64,000 bases of DNA from Actinomycetes bacterium (GCA_021831035.1 JAKBNL010000009.1:1-64000); one strand, 5' to 3'; shown: positions 48,773 through 58,689, counted from the first letter of the stretch. Notes: generated by a model not told the origin, from the letters alone. Program-made: numbers and translations.

Positions 48773-49881
48773 CGTGACGCCCCCTCGACCACCGCGGCGA
48801 TCGCCGACGCCGCGTCACGACGCCCGAGGGCGGCGAGCGCGCTCGACATCACCGCGCGGGTCGGCGCCGCCTCGAGCGCCCCGAGCGCCTCGGCCAACGT
48901 CGACGCGTCGCACGACGCGTCTTCGACGACCCGCGCGCCGCCGACGGCGGCCAGGGCCTCGGCGTTGCGACGCTGGTGGTCGCCCGGGGCGCCGGGCAGC
49001 GGCACGAGGACGGCGGGAATGGCGAGGCGGGTGAGCTCGGCGACCGTCACGGCCCCGGCGCGGCAGACCGCGACGTCGGCGACCGCCCACAGCTCCGCCA
49101 TGTCGGCGAAGGCCACCACCCGGTAGTCCAGATCGCCGGGAACGCGACGCGCGAGCACGCGGTGGTAGTCACGCTCGCCGGTGACGTGCACGATCGCCAC
49201 GTCGCGTCGCGACGCCCAGCGAGCGGCGAGGTCGACGACCGCGTCGTTCACCCGGCGCGAACCGAGGGACCCGGTCATCACGACCACCACCAGCCGTTCC
49301 GGCTCGAACGGGGGGTTGGCCGCCGCGCGGGCCCGGGCGCGCGCGTCGTCGCCACGCTCGACGGCCTCGACGGCCGCGCGCAGGGGGGTACCGGTGACGA
49401 CCGCGTCGTCCGCGGGGAAGCCGAAGGCCACGCAGCGGCGCACGGCCGCCCGTCGAAAGAGGCGGTGGACGGCGCCCGGCACGGCGTCGAAGTCGACGAG
49501 CACCAGCGGCACCCGCCACACCACCGCCGCCGCGCACGTGGCGAAGGAGGCGTAACCGCCCACCGAGACGACGCACCGGGGTCGCCACCGACCCACCAAC
49601 ACGACGGCCGTCACCAGGGCGGCGACGAGCCCGAGGGCCGCGACGGCGCTCACGGCGAGGTCGGAGGGCCGCAGCGAGCGGCGCAGGCCCCGCCCGGGCA
49701 ACAGGGTCAGGGCCACCGGCCCCCCACCGAGCAGCCGGGCCTCCTGGCCCCGGCGGCTACCGACGTAGCGGATCTCCTCGGGCGCGAGTCCACGGGCGCG
49801 CAGCGCCTCGGCGATGGCCTCCATGGGAAAGACGTGGCCCCCGGTCCCGCCGCCCGTGACGATGACGGGACCGCGCATCAC
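48769..49881 (-). CDS. murG: MurG glycosyltransferase
   Basis: VTGGGTGGHVFPMEAIAEALR; CRAGAVTVAELTRLAIPAVLVPLPGAPGDHQRRNAEAL. Confidence 0.94.
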   Translation of the reverse strand: MMRGPVIVTGGGTGGHVFPMEAIAEALRARGLAPEEIRYVGSRRGQEARLLGGGPVALTLLPGRGLRRSLRPSDLAVSAVAALGLVAALVTAVVLVGRWRPRCVVSVGGYASFATCAAAVVWRVPLVLVDFDAVPGAVHRLFRRAAVRRCVAFGFPADDAVVTGTPLRAAVEAVERGDDARARARAAANPPFEPERLVVVVMTGSLGSRRVNDAVVDLAARWASRRDVAIVHVTGERDYHRVLARRVPGDLDYRVVAFADMAELWAVADVAVCRAGAVTVAELTRLAIPAVLVPLPGAPGDHQRRNAEALAAVGGARVVEDASCDASTLAEALGALEAAPTRAVMSSALAALGRRDAASAIAAVVEGASR

Positions 49882-51182
49882 CCCTCCGGTCTATAGCGGC
49901 GCGGCGCCGGGGCGTGCGGCCGCCGGGACCGCGCGGTCGGCGCCCGGCGCGAAGGGGTCGTGCGCCGCGGGGCCGGAGCCACCCGCGCTCGGGGCGGGGG
50001 GCCCATCGGTCGGGACGGCCGGTGGGCGCGGCCCCGGGCGGACGAGTCGACCACGACCAGGTCGGGCGCGCGCGAGCGGTCGTGGGCCACGTTGTACAAC
50101 AGGCCCACCGCGAACAGCTCGGCGATGAGTGCCGTCCCGCCGTAGGAGAAGAACGGGAGGGGGACCCCGGTGACCGCCCACCACCCGACCACCGAGGCGA
50201 CGTTGATGATCGCCTCGACCATGATCCAGGCGGTGATGCCCACGACGATGAGCCGGTGGGTCCCGTGCGCGCTGCGCTGGGCGATGCGCACCGCGGTCAC
50301 GAGGAAGGCCACGAACAGGGCGAGGACGCACAGCGTGCCGACCAGGCCGAGCTCCTCGCCGATGACGGTGAAGATGAAGTCGGTGTGGGCGTTGGGCAAG
50401 AGCCCGTACTTCTCGCGACTGTGTCCGAGGCCCAGGCCGGTGAGACCACCGGCCCCGAGGCCGATCTTCGACTGGAAGAGTTGGTAGCCGCTGGTGAGGA
50501 GGTTCGCGTTGGGGTGCAAGAACGCGGTCAGGCGTTGGGCCGAGTAGGGCTTGATCTTCATGAACGCGACGAAGCCCGCGATCCCGGCCACGCCCACGGT
50601 GACGAAGAACCGCCGCGGCAGCCCGACCGTCCAGAGCATCACCAGCGCGAGGCAGAACACCACCGACGCCGTCCCGAGGTCCGGCTCGGCAGCCACGAGG
50701 AGGCCCCCGACCAGGATCGGCCAGCCGAGCGCGAGCAGCCGTCGCCCGTCGCCCAGCTCGTGGTGGTGCCGCTCGATCAGCCAGGCGACGAAGAGGATCG
50801 TAAAGAGCTTGAACAGCTCGGAGGGCTGGAGCTGGATCACCTTGAGATTGAGCCACCGGGTGCCACCGTTGGACGACGTGCCGACCAGGCGCACGGCCAC
50901 GAGCAGTCCCACCCCGACGTAGATGAGGGCCGGCGCGCTCTTGACCAGTCGGTCGAGGCGCACCCGCGCCGCGAGGTAGAACGCGACCACGCCGAGCGCG
51001 AGGTAGGCGACGTCACGCACCATGATGGCGAACACCGACGTCCCCGCGGCGGCGGCCTCGCCCTCGCTGGCCGAGGCGACGAAGATCGTGCCGAGGGTGA
51101 CCATGGCCGCCGTGATCCCGAGCAGCGTGCGCCCGAGCGCCCCGCCACGCTCCAGGGGCTTCAGGATACGGCCCTCGGACAT
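49878..51182 (-). CDS. ftsW: SEDS-family FtsW
   Basis: QPSELFKLFTILFVAWL; LGHSREKYGLLPNAHTDFIFTVIGEELGLVG; PFFSYGGTALI; ATG at 51180-51182. Confidence 0.95.
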   Translation of the reverse strand: MSEGRILKPLERGGALGRTLLGITAAMVTLGTIFVASASEGEAAAAGTSVFAIMVRDVAYLALGVVAFYLAARVRLDRLVKSAPALIYVGVGLLVAVRLVGTSSNGGTRWLNLKVIQLQPSELFKLFTILFVAWLIERHHHELGDGRRLLALGWPILVGGLLVAAEPDLGTASVVFCLALVMLWTVGLPRRFFVTVGVAGIAGFVAFMKIKPYSAQRLTAFLHPNANLLTSGYQLFQSKIGLGAGGLTGLGLGHSREKYGLLPNAHTDFIFTVIGEELGLVGTLCVLALFVAFLVTAVRIAQRSAHGTHRLIVVGITAWIMVEAIINVASVVGWWAVTGVPLPFFSYGGTALIAELFAVGLLYNVAHDRSRAPDLVVVDSSARGRAHRPSRPMGPPPRARVAPAPRRTTPSRRAPTARSRRPHAPAPRRYRPEG

Positions 51183-52213
51183 CAGACCACCTTGGCGATC
51201 TTGAGGAAGTCGCCGTAGAACATCCCGAGACCGAGCATGGCGAGCAGGCCGGCGAGGATCCAGAAGCGGATGATGACGGTCGTCTCGGGCCAGCCCTTCA
51301 TCTCGAAGTGGTGGTGGAAGGGGGCGATCTTGAAGATGCGCCGGCCAAAGACGCGGAAGCTCACCACCTGGAGGATCACCGAAAGGGTCTCGGCGACGAA
51401 GAGTCCCCCGATGACGATGAGCAACAGGTCGAGGTTCATGAGCAGACAGAGCGCGCCGAGCCCGGTCCCGATGGCCAGCGACCCGGTGTCGCCCATGATG
51501 ATCCGGGCCGGCGCCGCGTTCCACCACAGGAAGCCCAGGCAGGCGCCCACCAGGGCCACCGCCACCAGGCCGAGGTCGAGGGCGGCGTGGAGCCGGTAGA
51601 TGCTGTAGTGGCGGAACTGCCAGTAGCCGATGATCGCGAGGACGCCGAAGCAGAACGTCGCCGACCCGGCCGCGAGGCCGTCCAGCCCGTCGGTGAGGTT
51701 CACGGCGTTGGAGGTCCCCACCACGACAAAGACCGCGAGAACGAACCACCCCACGGCGCTGAGCCCCCAACCGGGCAGGGAGAAGCGCGTGAACGAGAGG
51801 TCGGTCGAGGTGTGCACCCAGGTCAGCGCCAGCACGGCGAACACCCCGGCGATCACGAGTTGGCCGGCGAACTTGCCGCGCTTGTTGAGCCCCAGGTTGC
51901 GCGCGTTGCGCACCCCGATGAGGTCGTCGAGGAACCCCAGCGCGCCCGAGGCCACGATGACCGCGAGGGCCAGGACGCCCGCTCGCGTGAAGGTGATAGC
52001 CGTGCCCACGTGGCCCATGGCGTAGCCGACGGCCGTCGCGCCGACGATCACGACGCCCCCCATGGTGGGCGTGCCCGCCTTGTGCTGGTGGGTGGCCAGG
52101 TCCTCCAGGATTCTCTGGCCGATGGAGCGCGCGCGCAGAGAGCGGATCCACAGGGGCGTCACGAACAGGGCGAGGAGGAAACCCACACCCCCCGCCTCCA
52201 TCAGGCTCAGCAT
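51182..52213 (-). CDS. mraY: phospho-N-acetylmuramoyl-pentapeptide transferase
   Basis: AGTPTMGGVVIV; NLTDGLDGLAAGS; MGDTGSLAIG. Confidence 0.96.
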   Translation of the reverse strand: MLSLMEAGGVGFLLALFVTPLWIRSLRARSIGQRILEDLATHQHKAGTPTMGGVVIVGATAVGYAMGHVGTAITFTRAGVLALAVIVASGALGFLDDLIGVRNARNLGLNKRGKFAGQLVIAGVFAVLALTWVHTSTDLSFTRFSLPGWGLSAVGWFVLAVFVVVGTSNAVNLTDGLDGLAAGSATFCFGVLAIIGYWQFRHYSIYRLHAALDLGLVAVALVGACLGFLWWNAAPARIIMGDTGSLAIGTGLGALCLLMNLDLLLIVIGGLFVAETLSVILQVVSFRVFGRRIFKIAPFHHHFEMKGWPETTVIIRFWILAGLLAMLGLGMFYGDFLKIAKVV

Positions 52214-52217
52214 CCGC

Positions 52218-53615
52218 TCACCTCACGTACTCCCGGGCGACCTCGCGGTCGTCAAAGGGCACCACCGCGTCGCCCACGGTCTGGGTCGTCTCGTGCCCCT
52301 TGCCGGCCACGACGACGACGTCGCCCGCACCGGCGGCCCCGATCGCCGCCGCGATGGCCCGTCGTCGATCCACCTCGCGCACGAGTGCGGCACCGGCTCC
52401 GATTCCCGCCGCCACCTCGTCCATGATGGCATCCGGGGACTCCGAGCGAGGGTTGTCCGAGGTCAGGACGACCACGTCGGAGCGGGCGGCCACCGCGGCG
52501 CCCATCTCGGGCCGCTTGGTGCGGTCGCGGTCGCCCCCGGCGCCGAAGACCGTGACGACCCTCGCCGTCGGCTCGAGCGCCCTCACGTCGTCGAGCAACC
52601 GAGCCAGCCCCTCGGGCGTGTGGGCGTAGTCGACGACGACGGTCACCTCGCGACCGTGGACGACCTCGAAGCGCCCGGGCACCGGCGCCACGTCGGTCAC
52701 CGCGCGCGCGAGGTCGGCCTCGTCGAGACCGAGCCCCGCCCCGATCGCCAGGGCGACGAGCACGTTGTCGACGTTGTAGTCACCCACGAGCGGCGAGTTC
52801 ACGAGGTGGCCCCGCCAGAAGAACGTGGAGCCCGACAGAGAGCTGACCACCTCCTCGGCGTCCGCGCGCCCGACCGGGGTCACCGGCAGTTCCGTCCGCT
52901 CGGCCAGGCGGGCCCCGTAGGGGTCGTCGGTCCAGATGACGGCCCGGCGCGCCCGCTCCGCGGTAAAGAGGGAGGCCTTGGCCTCGAAGTACGCCTCCAT
53001 CGTCCCGTGGTAGTCGAGGTGCTCGTGACCGAGGTTGGTGAAGGCGGCCACGCAGAAGAACAGTCCCTCGACCCGGCCCTGGTCGAGCGCGTGGCTCGAC
53101 ACTTCGAGCGCCACCACCCCGTCGGCGACGTCGCGGTCGAAGGCGTCGACCTCGCGGGCGAGGGCTCGGTAGAGCTCGGGGGCCGCCGGCGTGGTCCGCG
53201 CCCCGGTGAGCGTTCCGATCGCGCCCGCGTTCCACCCCAGGCGCCGGGCCAGGTCGGCCACGAGCGTCGTGACGGTCGTCTTGCCGTTGGTGCCGGTGAC
53301 CGCGACCAGCTTCGTGCGGCTCTGGGGCTCCCCGACGACCACGGCGCTGGCGTGAGCGACCAGGGCACCGATCTGGCTCGTCGGCACCACGAGCACCGGG
53401 ACCGCCACCGTCACCGGCCGATCGCTCACCACCGCGACCGCACCGCGGGCGACGGCGTCGGCCGCGTGCTCGACCCCGTGGGCCCGCGTGCCCGCCAGGG
53501 CGAAGAAGAGCGTGCCGGGCTCGCACGCCCGCGAGTCGATCTCGACCCGGGTCACCTCGAGGGCCGCGGTCGCCACGTCGAGGGTGAGGTCGTCGAGGAC
53601 GTCGCCGAGCTGCAT
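52218..53615 (-). CDS. murE: UDP-MurNAc-tripeptide synthetase (probably meso-DAP-adding)
   Basis: AVTGTNGKTTVTTLV; GHEHLDYHGTMEAYFEAKASLF; VLTSDNPRSESP (DNPR). Confidence 0.95.
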   Translation of the reverse strand: MQLGDVLDDLTLDVATAALEVTRVEIDSRACEPGTLFFALAGTRAHGVEHAADAVARGAVAVVSDRPVTVAVPVLVVPTSQIGALVAHASAVVVGEPQSRTKLVAVTGTNGKTTVTTLVADLARRLGWNAGAIGTLTGARTTPAAPELYRALAREVDAFDRDVADGVVALEVSSHALDQGRVEGLFFCVAAFTNLGHEHLDYHGTMEAYFEAKASLFTAERARRAVIWTDDPYGARLAERTELPVTPVGRADAEEVVSSLSGSTFFWRGHLVNSPLVGDYNVDNVLVALAIGAGLGLDEADLARAVTDVAPVPGRFEVVHGREVTVVVDYAHTPEGLARLLDDVRALEPTARVVTVFGAGGDRDRTKRPEMGAAVAARSDVVVLTSDNPRSESPDAIMDEVAAGIGAGAALVREVDRRRAIAAAIGAAGAGDVVVVAGKGHETTQTVGDAVVPFDDREVAREYVR

Positions 53616-55444
53616 CAGGTCACGTCCGAAGACATCGTGGCCGCCGTGGCCGGCAACGGGTGCTGGAAGACCCCGCTCGAGGGGATCCCGTAGTGGTGCA
53701 GGGCGTACGACATGACCTGCTGGAAGACGGGGGCGGCGACGGTGCCGCCGTAGATGTTGGTCAGGGGTCGCTCCACGACCACGATCATCGACAGCACCGG
53801 GTTGTTCGCGGGGGCGAAGCCCACGAAGCTCGCGTAGAAGTCGTTGGTGAGGGTGTCCTTGCCCGGGGTGGGGATGGTCGCGGTGCCGGTCTTGCCCGCG
53901 ACCTCGTAGCCCGGGATGACCGCGTAGGTGCCGGTGCCGGCGAGCACCACCTGCTTGAGCATGTTCACGAGCGTCTGGTCGACTCCCGGCGTGAGGACCT
54001 GGTGGGTCGCGCTCGGGGCCGTCGGACGGACGGTGCCGTTGGGCTCGACGAAGCCCCGCACGAGCTTGGGCTCGACGAAGACGCCGTCGTTGGCCACCGT
54101 GTTGAAGGCGTCGAGCACCTGGATCGCCGGCACCGCGTCGACCTGGCCGATGGGTAGGGCGACCTCGTCGCTCGTGTACCAGTGGGCGGCGTCGACCAGG
54201 AGCCCGGGCGTCTCGCCCGGGAAGCCGACGGCGGTCGTCTGGCCGAAGCCGAGCCGCTGGACCTGGGCGAGCAGGCCGGCCTCACCGACGCGCAGTCCGA
54301 TCTTGTAGGTGCCGATGTTCGACGACTGCGCGAGCACCTCGGTCGCCGTGAGGTGGATGAGGCCGTGGTTCTCCGCGTCGTGGAAGACCCGGCCGCCGAC
54401 GACCACCGAGTTGGGGATGGTGAAGACGGTCCTCGGGGTGATCTTGCCCTCGGACAGGGCGGCCGAGAAGGTCACCACCTTGAACATCGAGCCGGGCTCG
54501 TAGGCCTGGGTGAAGGGGAGGTTGTTGAGGGTCTGCTCGATTCCCGGGACGCCCACGCTCCGGCCCCAGGCCGGTATCGGTCCCAGGATCCCCGCACGGG
54601 TCTTGGTGTTGACCAGTGAGACGTCGGCCAGGATCTGGCCGGTGTGCACGTCCATGACGACCGCCTCGCCCGCGAGGCCGTCGAACTTCTTCAGGTCCAG
54701 GGCCATGTCGCGCTCGGCCACGTACTGCAGCGACGAGTCGAGCGTCAACTCCAAGCCCACCCCGGGCGTCGAGCGCTTGATCACCGTCGCGGTCGTCGCC
54801 GGCAGGGCCACCCCCGAGGCCGACATGAACTCGCGCGTGATGCCGGTCTGGCCGGCCAGGAGGGACTGGTACTTGTACTCCAGCCCCGCCGTACCCCCGC
54901 CGCTGGCGTTGACTCCGCCGATGACCGCGGTGGCCAGCGTCGGGTCGGGGTAGGCGCGAACCGAGGAGTCCTGCACGACGATCCCCGGGAACGCCAGGGC
55001 GGCGATACGGTGCCCGTCGGCGAGGTCCAGGGCGTTGCTCAAGACGACGTAGCCGTTCTTCTCCGACAGCTTGGCGGTCAGTTTGGCGAGGGGGACGTGG
55101 ACGAGGGGGCTCAGTGCGGCGGCCTCCTTCGCTGGGTGCGCGATCTGGAAGTCGTCGGCGATCACCAGCGAGGTCGGCTTGGAGATGGCCAGCGTCTGAC
55201 CGTTGCGATCGAAGATGCCCCCGCGCAGCGCCGGCGTCGTGACGTCCACGCGCACCTGGGCGAGCGAGAGGCGGGCGTAGTGGGCGTGGTCGACGACCTG
55301 GAGGAAGAACAGTCGCACGCCGAGGGCGACGAACGCGCCGGCCAGCACTGTGCGCAGCACGACGAGGCGACGCCCCCCGGGCGGGGTCGGCGACGCCCCC
55401 CGGGCGCGGGGTCGGGAGTGGGTGGAGGGGTAGTAGGCGGTCAC
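53615..55444 (-). CDS. ftsI: class B penicillin-binding protein, FtsI-like
   Basis: EPGSMFKVVT (SxxK), SSN, GKTGTA; single N-terminal TM; between murE and ftsL-like gene. Confidence 0.93.
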   Translation of the reverse strand: MTAYYPSTHSRPRARGASPTPPGGRRLVVLRTVLAGAFVALGVRLFFLQVVDHAHYARLSLAQVRVDVTTPALRGGIFDRNGQTLAISKPTSLVIADDFQIAHPAKEAAALSPLVHVPLAKLTAKLSEKNGYVVLSNALDLADGHRIAALAFPGIVVQDSSVRAYPDPTLATAVIGGVNASGGGTAGLEYKYQSLLAGQTGITREFMSASGVALPATTATVIKRSTPGVGLELTLDSSLQYVAERDMALDLKKFDGLAGEAVVMDVHTGQILADVSLVNTKTRAGILGPIPAWGRSVGVPGIEQTLNNLPFTQAYEPGSMFKVVTFSAALSEGKITPRTVFTIPNSVVVGGRVFHDAENHGLIHLTATEVLAQSSNIGTYKIGLRVGEAGLLAQVQRLGFGQTTAVGFPGETPGLLVDAAHWYTSDEVALPIGQVDAVPAIQVLDAFNTVANDGVFVEPKLVRGFVEPNGTVRPTAPSATHQVLTPGVDQTLVNMLKQVVLAGTGTYAVIPGYEVAGKTGTATIPTPGKDTLTNDFYASFVGFAPANNPVLSMIVVVERPLTNIYGGTVAAPVFQQVMSYALHHYGIPSSGVFQHPLPATAATMSSDVT

Positions 55445-55887
55445 CGCTGCGTCCGAGATGTGACCGGTGCGTATCCGGAGAACTTCGGCGGAGGCAGTGG
55501 CGCATCAAGAGACGTAGAGGAGACCTGGGTGATCGTGGTCGGGTAGACGAGGTGAAGCGCCCCCGCGTGGGCGAGCACCTGTCCGGGGCCGGACTGGTTG
55601 GTGAGCGAGCCGACCTGCTCGGCGTAGGTCGACTGGGCCTGGAGCAACTCACTCTGCAGGGTGTGGATCTCCACCTGCCGGTTCGCCTCGAGCATCGTGC
55701 CGACGATGGAGATCGACAGCCCCAACAGGACGATCACGGCCGAGCGCGTGACGGACGAGCCCCGGCCCACCCGCTCGACGAGCGCGCGACGGCGGGGCGC
55801 GATGGTGGCCCGGGCCGGCGCGCGCCGGGGCGAGCGCACGGTCGCGCGCCGCCTCTCGGAGCGACGGGGAAGGGTGATGACGCTCAC
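55441..55887 (-). CDS. FtsL-like septum protein
   Basis: GTG start; Arg-rich N-terminus, one TM, short coiled coil; position between rsmH and ftsI. Confidence 0.65.
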   Translation of the reverse strand: MSVITLPRRSERRRATVRSPRRAPARATIAPRRRALVERVGRGSSVTRSAVIVLLGLSISIVGTMLEANRQVEIHTLQSELLQAQSTYAEQVGSLTNQSGPGQVLAHAGALHLVYPTTITQVSSTSLDAPLPPPKFSGYAPVTSRTQR

Positions 55888-56825
55888 GGCGCCACCTTGC
55901 GCGCGGAGCGCAGTCGGGCCGAGCGGGCTCGGGGGTTGCGCGCCACCTCCTCGGGCGTCGCGAGGCGAGCGCCACGACTGGCGACCTCGACCCGGGCGAC
56001 CGCCCCGCACACGCAGGGCAGCCCGGGGGGGCACGTGCACCCGCCGGTTCGCGCGTCGTCGAAGAAGGCCTTGACCGCCCGGTCCTCTCCCGAGTGGTAC
56101 GCGATCACGATCAGGGTCCCGCCGACGGCGAGGGCCTCGAGCGCCGCGACGAGGCCCCGAGCGAGCTGACCCGGCTCGTCGTTCACCTCGACCCGCAGCG
56201 CCTGGAAGACCCGCGTGGCCACGTGGCCCCGACGGCGGGCGGCGGGCGGGACCGCTCGCTCCACGGCCGCCACGAGCTCGAAGGTGGTCGCCGGATGGGA
56301 GGCCGCCACCGAGCGCGCGATCGCCCCGGCGAAGCGGGTCTCCCCGTGCTCGCGCAGCAGCCGCGCCAAGTCGTGGACCTCGACGCTCGCGAGGTACTGA
56401 GCGGCCGTCACCCCGCGCGTCGGGTCCATCCGCATGTCCAGGGGAGCGTCGGAACGGAAGGAGAACCCCCGACTCCCCTCGTCGAACTGGTGCGACGAGA
56501 CCCCCAGGTCCATGAGGATCCCGACGATCGGGGCGCCGTCGAGGAAGTCCCGGTTGGCCCCCAGGACGTCCTCGAGGTCGCCGAAGGTCGCCCCGACGAT
56601 GCGGACCCGGTCGGCGACGCCGGCCAGGCGGCGCGTGGCGGCGGCGCGAGCGTCCGGATCGCGGTCGATGCCCAGGACGCGCAGGTCCCCCCGCCGCTCG
56701 AGGATCGCCTCGGCGTGGCCGCCCCCGCCGAGGGTGGCGTCGACCACCACCCCGGCGGGCGCGCCCGCCAGCAGTTCGACGACCTCGCGCACGAGGACGG
56801 GTTCGTGATAGTTGACCTGGGCCAT
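55884..56825 (-). CDS. rsmH: 16S rRNA m4C1402 methyltransferase
   Basis: HEPVLVREVVELL; VVDATLGGGGHAEAIL; DLGVSSHQFDEGSRGFSFRSDAPLDMRMD. Confidence 0.96.
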   Translation of the reverse strand: MAQVNYHEPVLVREVVELLAGAPAGVVVDATLGGGGHAEAILERRGDLRVLGIDRDPDARAAATRRLAGVADRVRIVGATFGDLEDVLGANRDFLDGAPIVGILMDLGVSSHQFDEGSRGFSFRSDAPLDMRMDPTRGVTAAQYLASVEVHDLARLLREHGETRFAGAIARSVAASHPATTFELVAAVERAVPPAARRRGHVATRVFQALRVEVNDEPGQLARGLVAALEALAVGGTLIVIAYHSGEDRAVKAFFDDARTGGCTCPPGLPCVCGAVARVEVASRGARLATPEEVARNPRARSARLRSARKVAP

Positions 56826-56941
56826 CCGCAGCCTTTCAGTCGCGGCGAGAGACGAGAGGGCGGAGGAGGGTTCCCGCCTCGTCGCCGCGACTGCCAGGCT
56901 GCGCGTGGTCCGCGGCCGGTACTGAACTGCCACGCCTCCTC

Positions 56942-57361
56942 TCACTCGAGTCCCCGCTTGAACGTCGCCTCGGCGGCGTCGACCATCTCGGCGTAGGTCG
57001 GCGGGTTCCACAGCTCGATGTGATCGATCGCCCCCACGACGAGCACCTCGCCCGATAGCTCGGCGTAGTCGCGGATCGCGGGGGGCAGGGCGAAGCGGCC
57101 CTGCTTGTCGAACTCGACCTCGGAGGAGTTGGCCGACCAGAACCTCATCACGCGGCGCTCTTGGGGACCGCCCTCGCGCGCGCGGGTGAGTCGCTCCTCC
57201 ATCTGGCGCGCGAACTCGCTCGGGGTCCACAGGGCGACGCACCCTTCGGTGTTCGGGCTGAGGCTCCCGCCGCGCTCGAACGCCGCGCGAAACCTCGCGG
57301 GCAGGATGAGACGGCCCTTGGCGTCCAGCGAGTGCTGGAACTGGCCCACGAAGCCGAGCAT
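56942..57361 (-). CDS. mraZ: transcriptional regulator MraZ
   Basis: GQFQHSLDAKGRLILPARFR; DKQGRFALPPAIRDYAELSGEVLVVGAIDHIELW. Confidence 0.95.
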   Translation of the reverse strand: MLGFVGQFQHSLDAKGRLILPARFRAAFERGGSLSPNTEGCVALWTPSEFARQMEERLTRAREGGPQERRVMRFWSANSSEVEFDKQGRFALPPAIRDYAELSGEVLVVGAIDHIELWNPPTYAEMVDAAEATFKRGLE

Positions 57362-57371
57362 CGCTCTCCTC

Positions 57372-57426
57372 CCACGGGCCCTCCACTGGCCCCCACTTCG
57401 TGACACCATACACCACTTCCCTCCAC
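57372..57426 (-). promoter_or_regulatory. 10-bp-phased GTGG array, candidate MraZ-binding operator
   Basis: Plus-strand CCAC at 57372, 57383, 57393, (ACAC 57403), 57413, 57423; minus-strand units include GAAGTGGTGT and GAAGTGGGGG. Confidence 0.7.
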
Positions 57427-57523
57427 CAACCCCCAATTTGTGGGCGTGTTGGGACCGCGATCGGGTGGGTGGAGACCCCGAGCCGGTCGGACGAACCGGG
57501 GCGGTGGGGCGCGGTGGGTGGGG

Positions 57524-58186
57524 TCAGTCGAGCGCGGAGCGACGCTCGACGCGCCAGGGGCCCTCGCGGCGCGTCAGCTCCTCGAGGACCGCGCCAGCGT
57601 CGGGCGCGAGGCCCAGCGACCCGACCGTGGCGTGCTCGAGGGAGTCGAGCGCCCCCGGGGCGCCCGAGAGCGCCGGGGCGAGGCGGGCCTGGGGGGTGGC
57701 CGGCAGCACCGTCGAGACGAAGGCACCCTCACGGACCCGCCACTGGGTGACCCCCACGGCCTTGAGGCCGCCGACGAACACCTCCCCGGGCCCCCGACCG
57801 GCGAAGCAGACGCCGGGACGGGTGGGATCGTCCACGAGCCGGCCGCGGTGGACCTCGACCGGCTGGCGGAGTCGCGACCCGAGGACCTCGGCCCACCGGT
57901 CCCCCGCGGCCGCGGCCGTCTCGTGGACGTCGGGTGTCCAGCGGGGATCGCCCGACGGCACCCACCAGTCGACCCAGAGGTCGCCGCGGTCGAGTAGGAC
58001 CATCCCCCCGCCCCCGCGTCGGCGACGCAGCGCGGCACCACCCAGCGCGGCGAGGTCGAGGGCGTCGGTCGCCTGGGCGCTCCCCAGCACGACCAGGGGG
58101 GCCAACGTCGTGCGCACGAAGACCGTGGCCTCGTCCGTCGCGCGCAGCCGGTCGTAGTCGAGCAGCTCGTCGGCGATGAGGCTCAC
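57524..58186 (-). CDS. lipoate-protein ligase A-like protein
   Basis: RRRRGGGGMVLLDRGDLWVDWWVP; GGLKAVGVTQWRVREGAFV. Confidence 0.75.
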   Translation of the reverse strand: MSLIADELLDYDRLRATDEATVFVRTTLAPLVVLGSAQATDALDLAALGGAALRRRRGGGGMVLLDRGDLWVDWWVPSGDPRWTPDVHETAAAAGDRWAEVLGSRLRQPVEVHRGRLVDDPTRPGVCFAGRGPGEVFVGGLKAVGVTQWRVREGAFVSTVLPATPQARLAPALSGAPGALDSLEHATVGSLGLAPDAGAVLEELTRREGPWRVERRSALD

Positions 58187-58689
58187 GACGCCTTGGGCAG
58201 GTACGGCGCCCAGAGCGGATCGGGGTCGGGCACGTGACGCCAGCGCCACCACGGCCCCTCGGGGACCCTCGGCTCGAAGTGCATGCGCCAGCCGATCTCC
58301 TCGAGCAGCCGGTCGCCCTTGAGCAGGTTGTGGTGCTTACAGGCGGCCACGACGTTGAGCCAGTCGTGGCGCCCGCCACGCGAACGCGGCACGACGTGGT
58401 CGACCGTGTCGGCGTGCTCGAGGCAGTACGCGCAGCGGTAGCTGTCGCGCAGCAGCAGGGCCCGTCGGGTGAGCGGCGGGGTCCGCACCCGTGAGGGCAG
58501 CCGGACCATCTCGCACAGGCGCACGATCGCCGGGATCTCCACGCTCACCGAGGCCGAGCGCCACACCTGTGGGGCCTCGGGCACGGCCACCGGTTCGGCC
58601 CGTCCCCCGAGCACGAGAACGACCGCCCGACGGTCCGACACCAGCTGCAGGGGCTCGTAGGTCGCGTTGAGCAGCAGGACCCGGCCCAT
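58183..58689 (-). CDS. HNH endonuclease-domain protein
   Basis: LLRDSYRCAYCLEHADTVDHVVPRSRGGRHDWLNVVAACKHHNLLKGDRLLEE. Confidence 0.9.
   Translation of the reverse strand: MGRVLLLNATYEPLQLVSDRRAVVLVLGGRAEPVAVPEAPQVWRSASVSVEIPAIVRLCEMVRLPSRVRTPPLTRRALLLRDSYRCAYCLEHADTVDHVVPRSRGGRHDWLNVVAACKHHNLLKGDRLLEEIGWRMHFEPRVPEGPWWRWRHVPDPDPLWAPYLPKAS

Noticed and set aside
58183-58689. HNH protein as homing endonuclease or defence nuclease
   Set aside because: Resembles the widespread stand-alone actinobacterial HNH family; no intein, intron or defence genes nearby.
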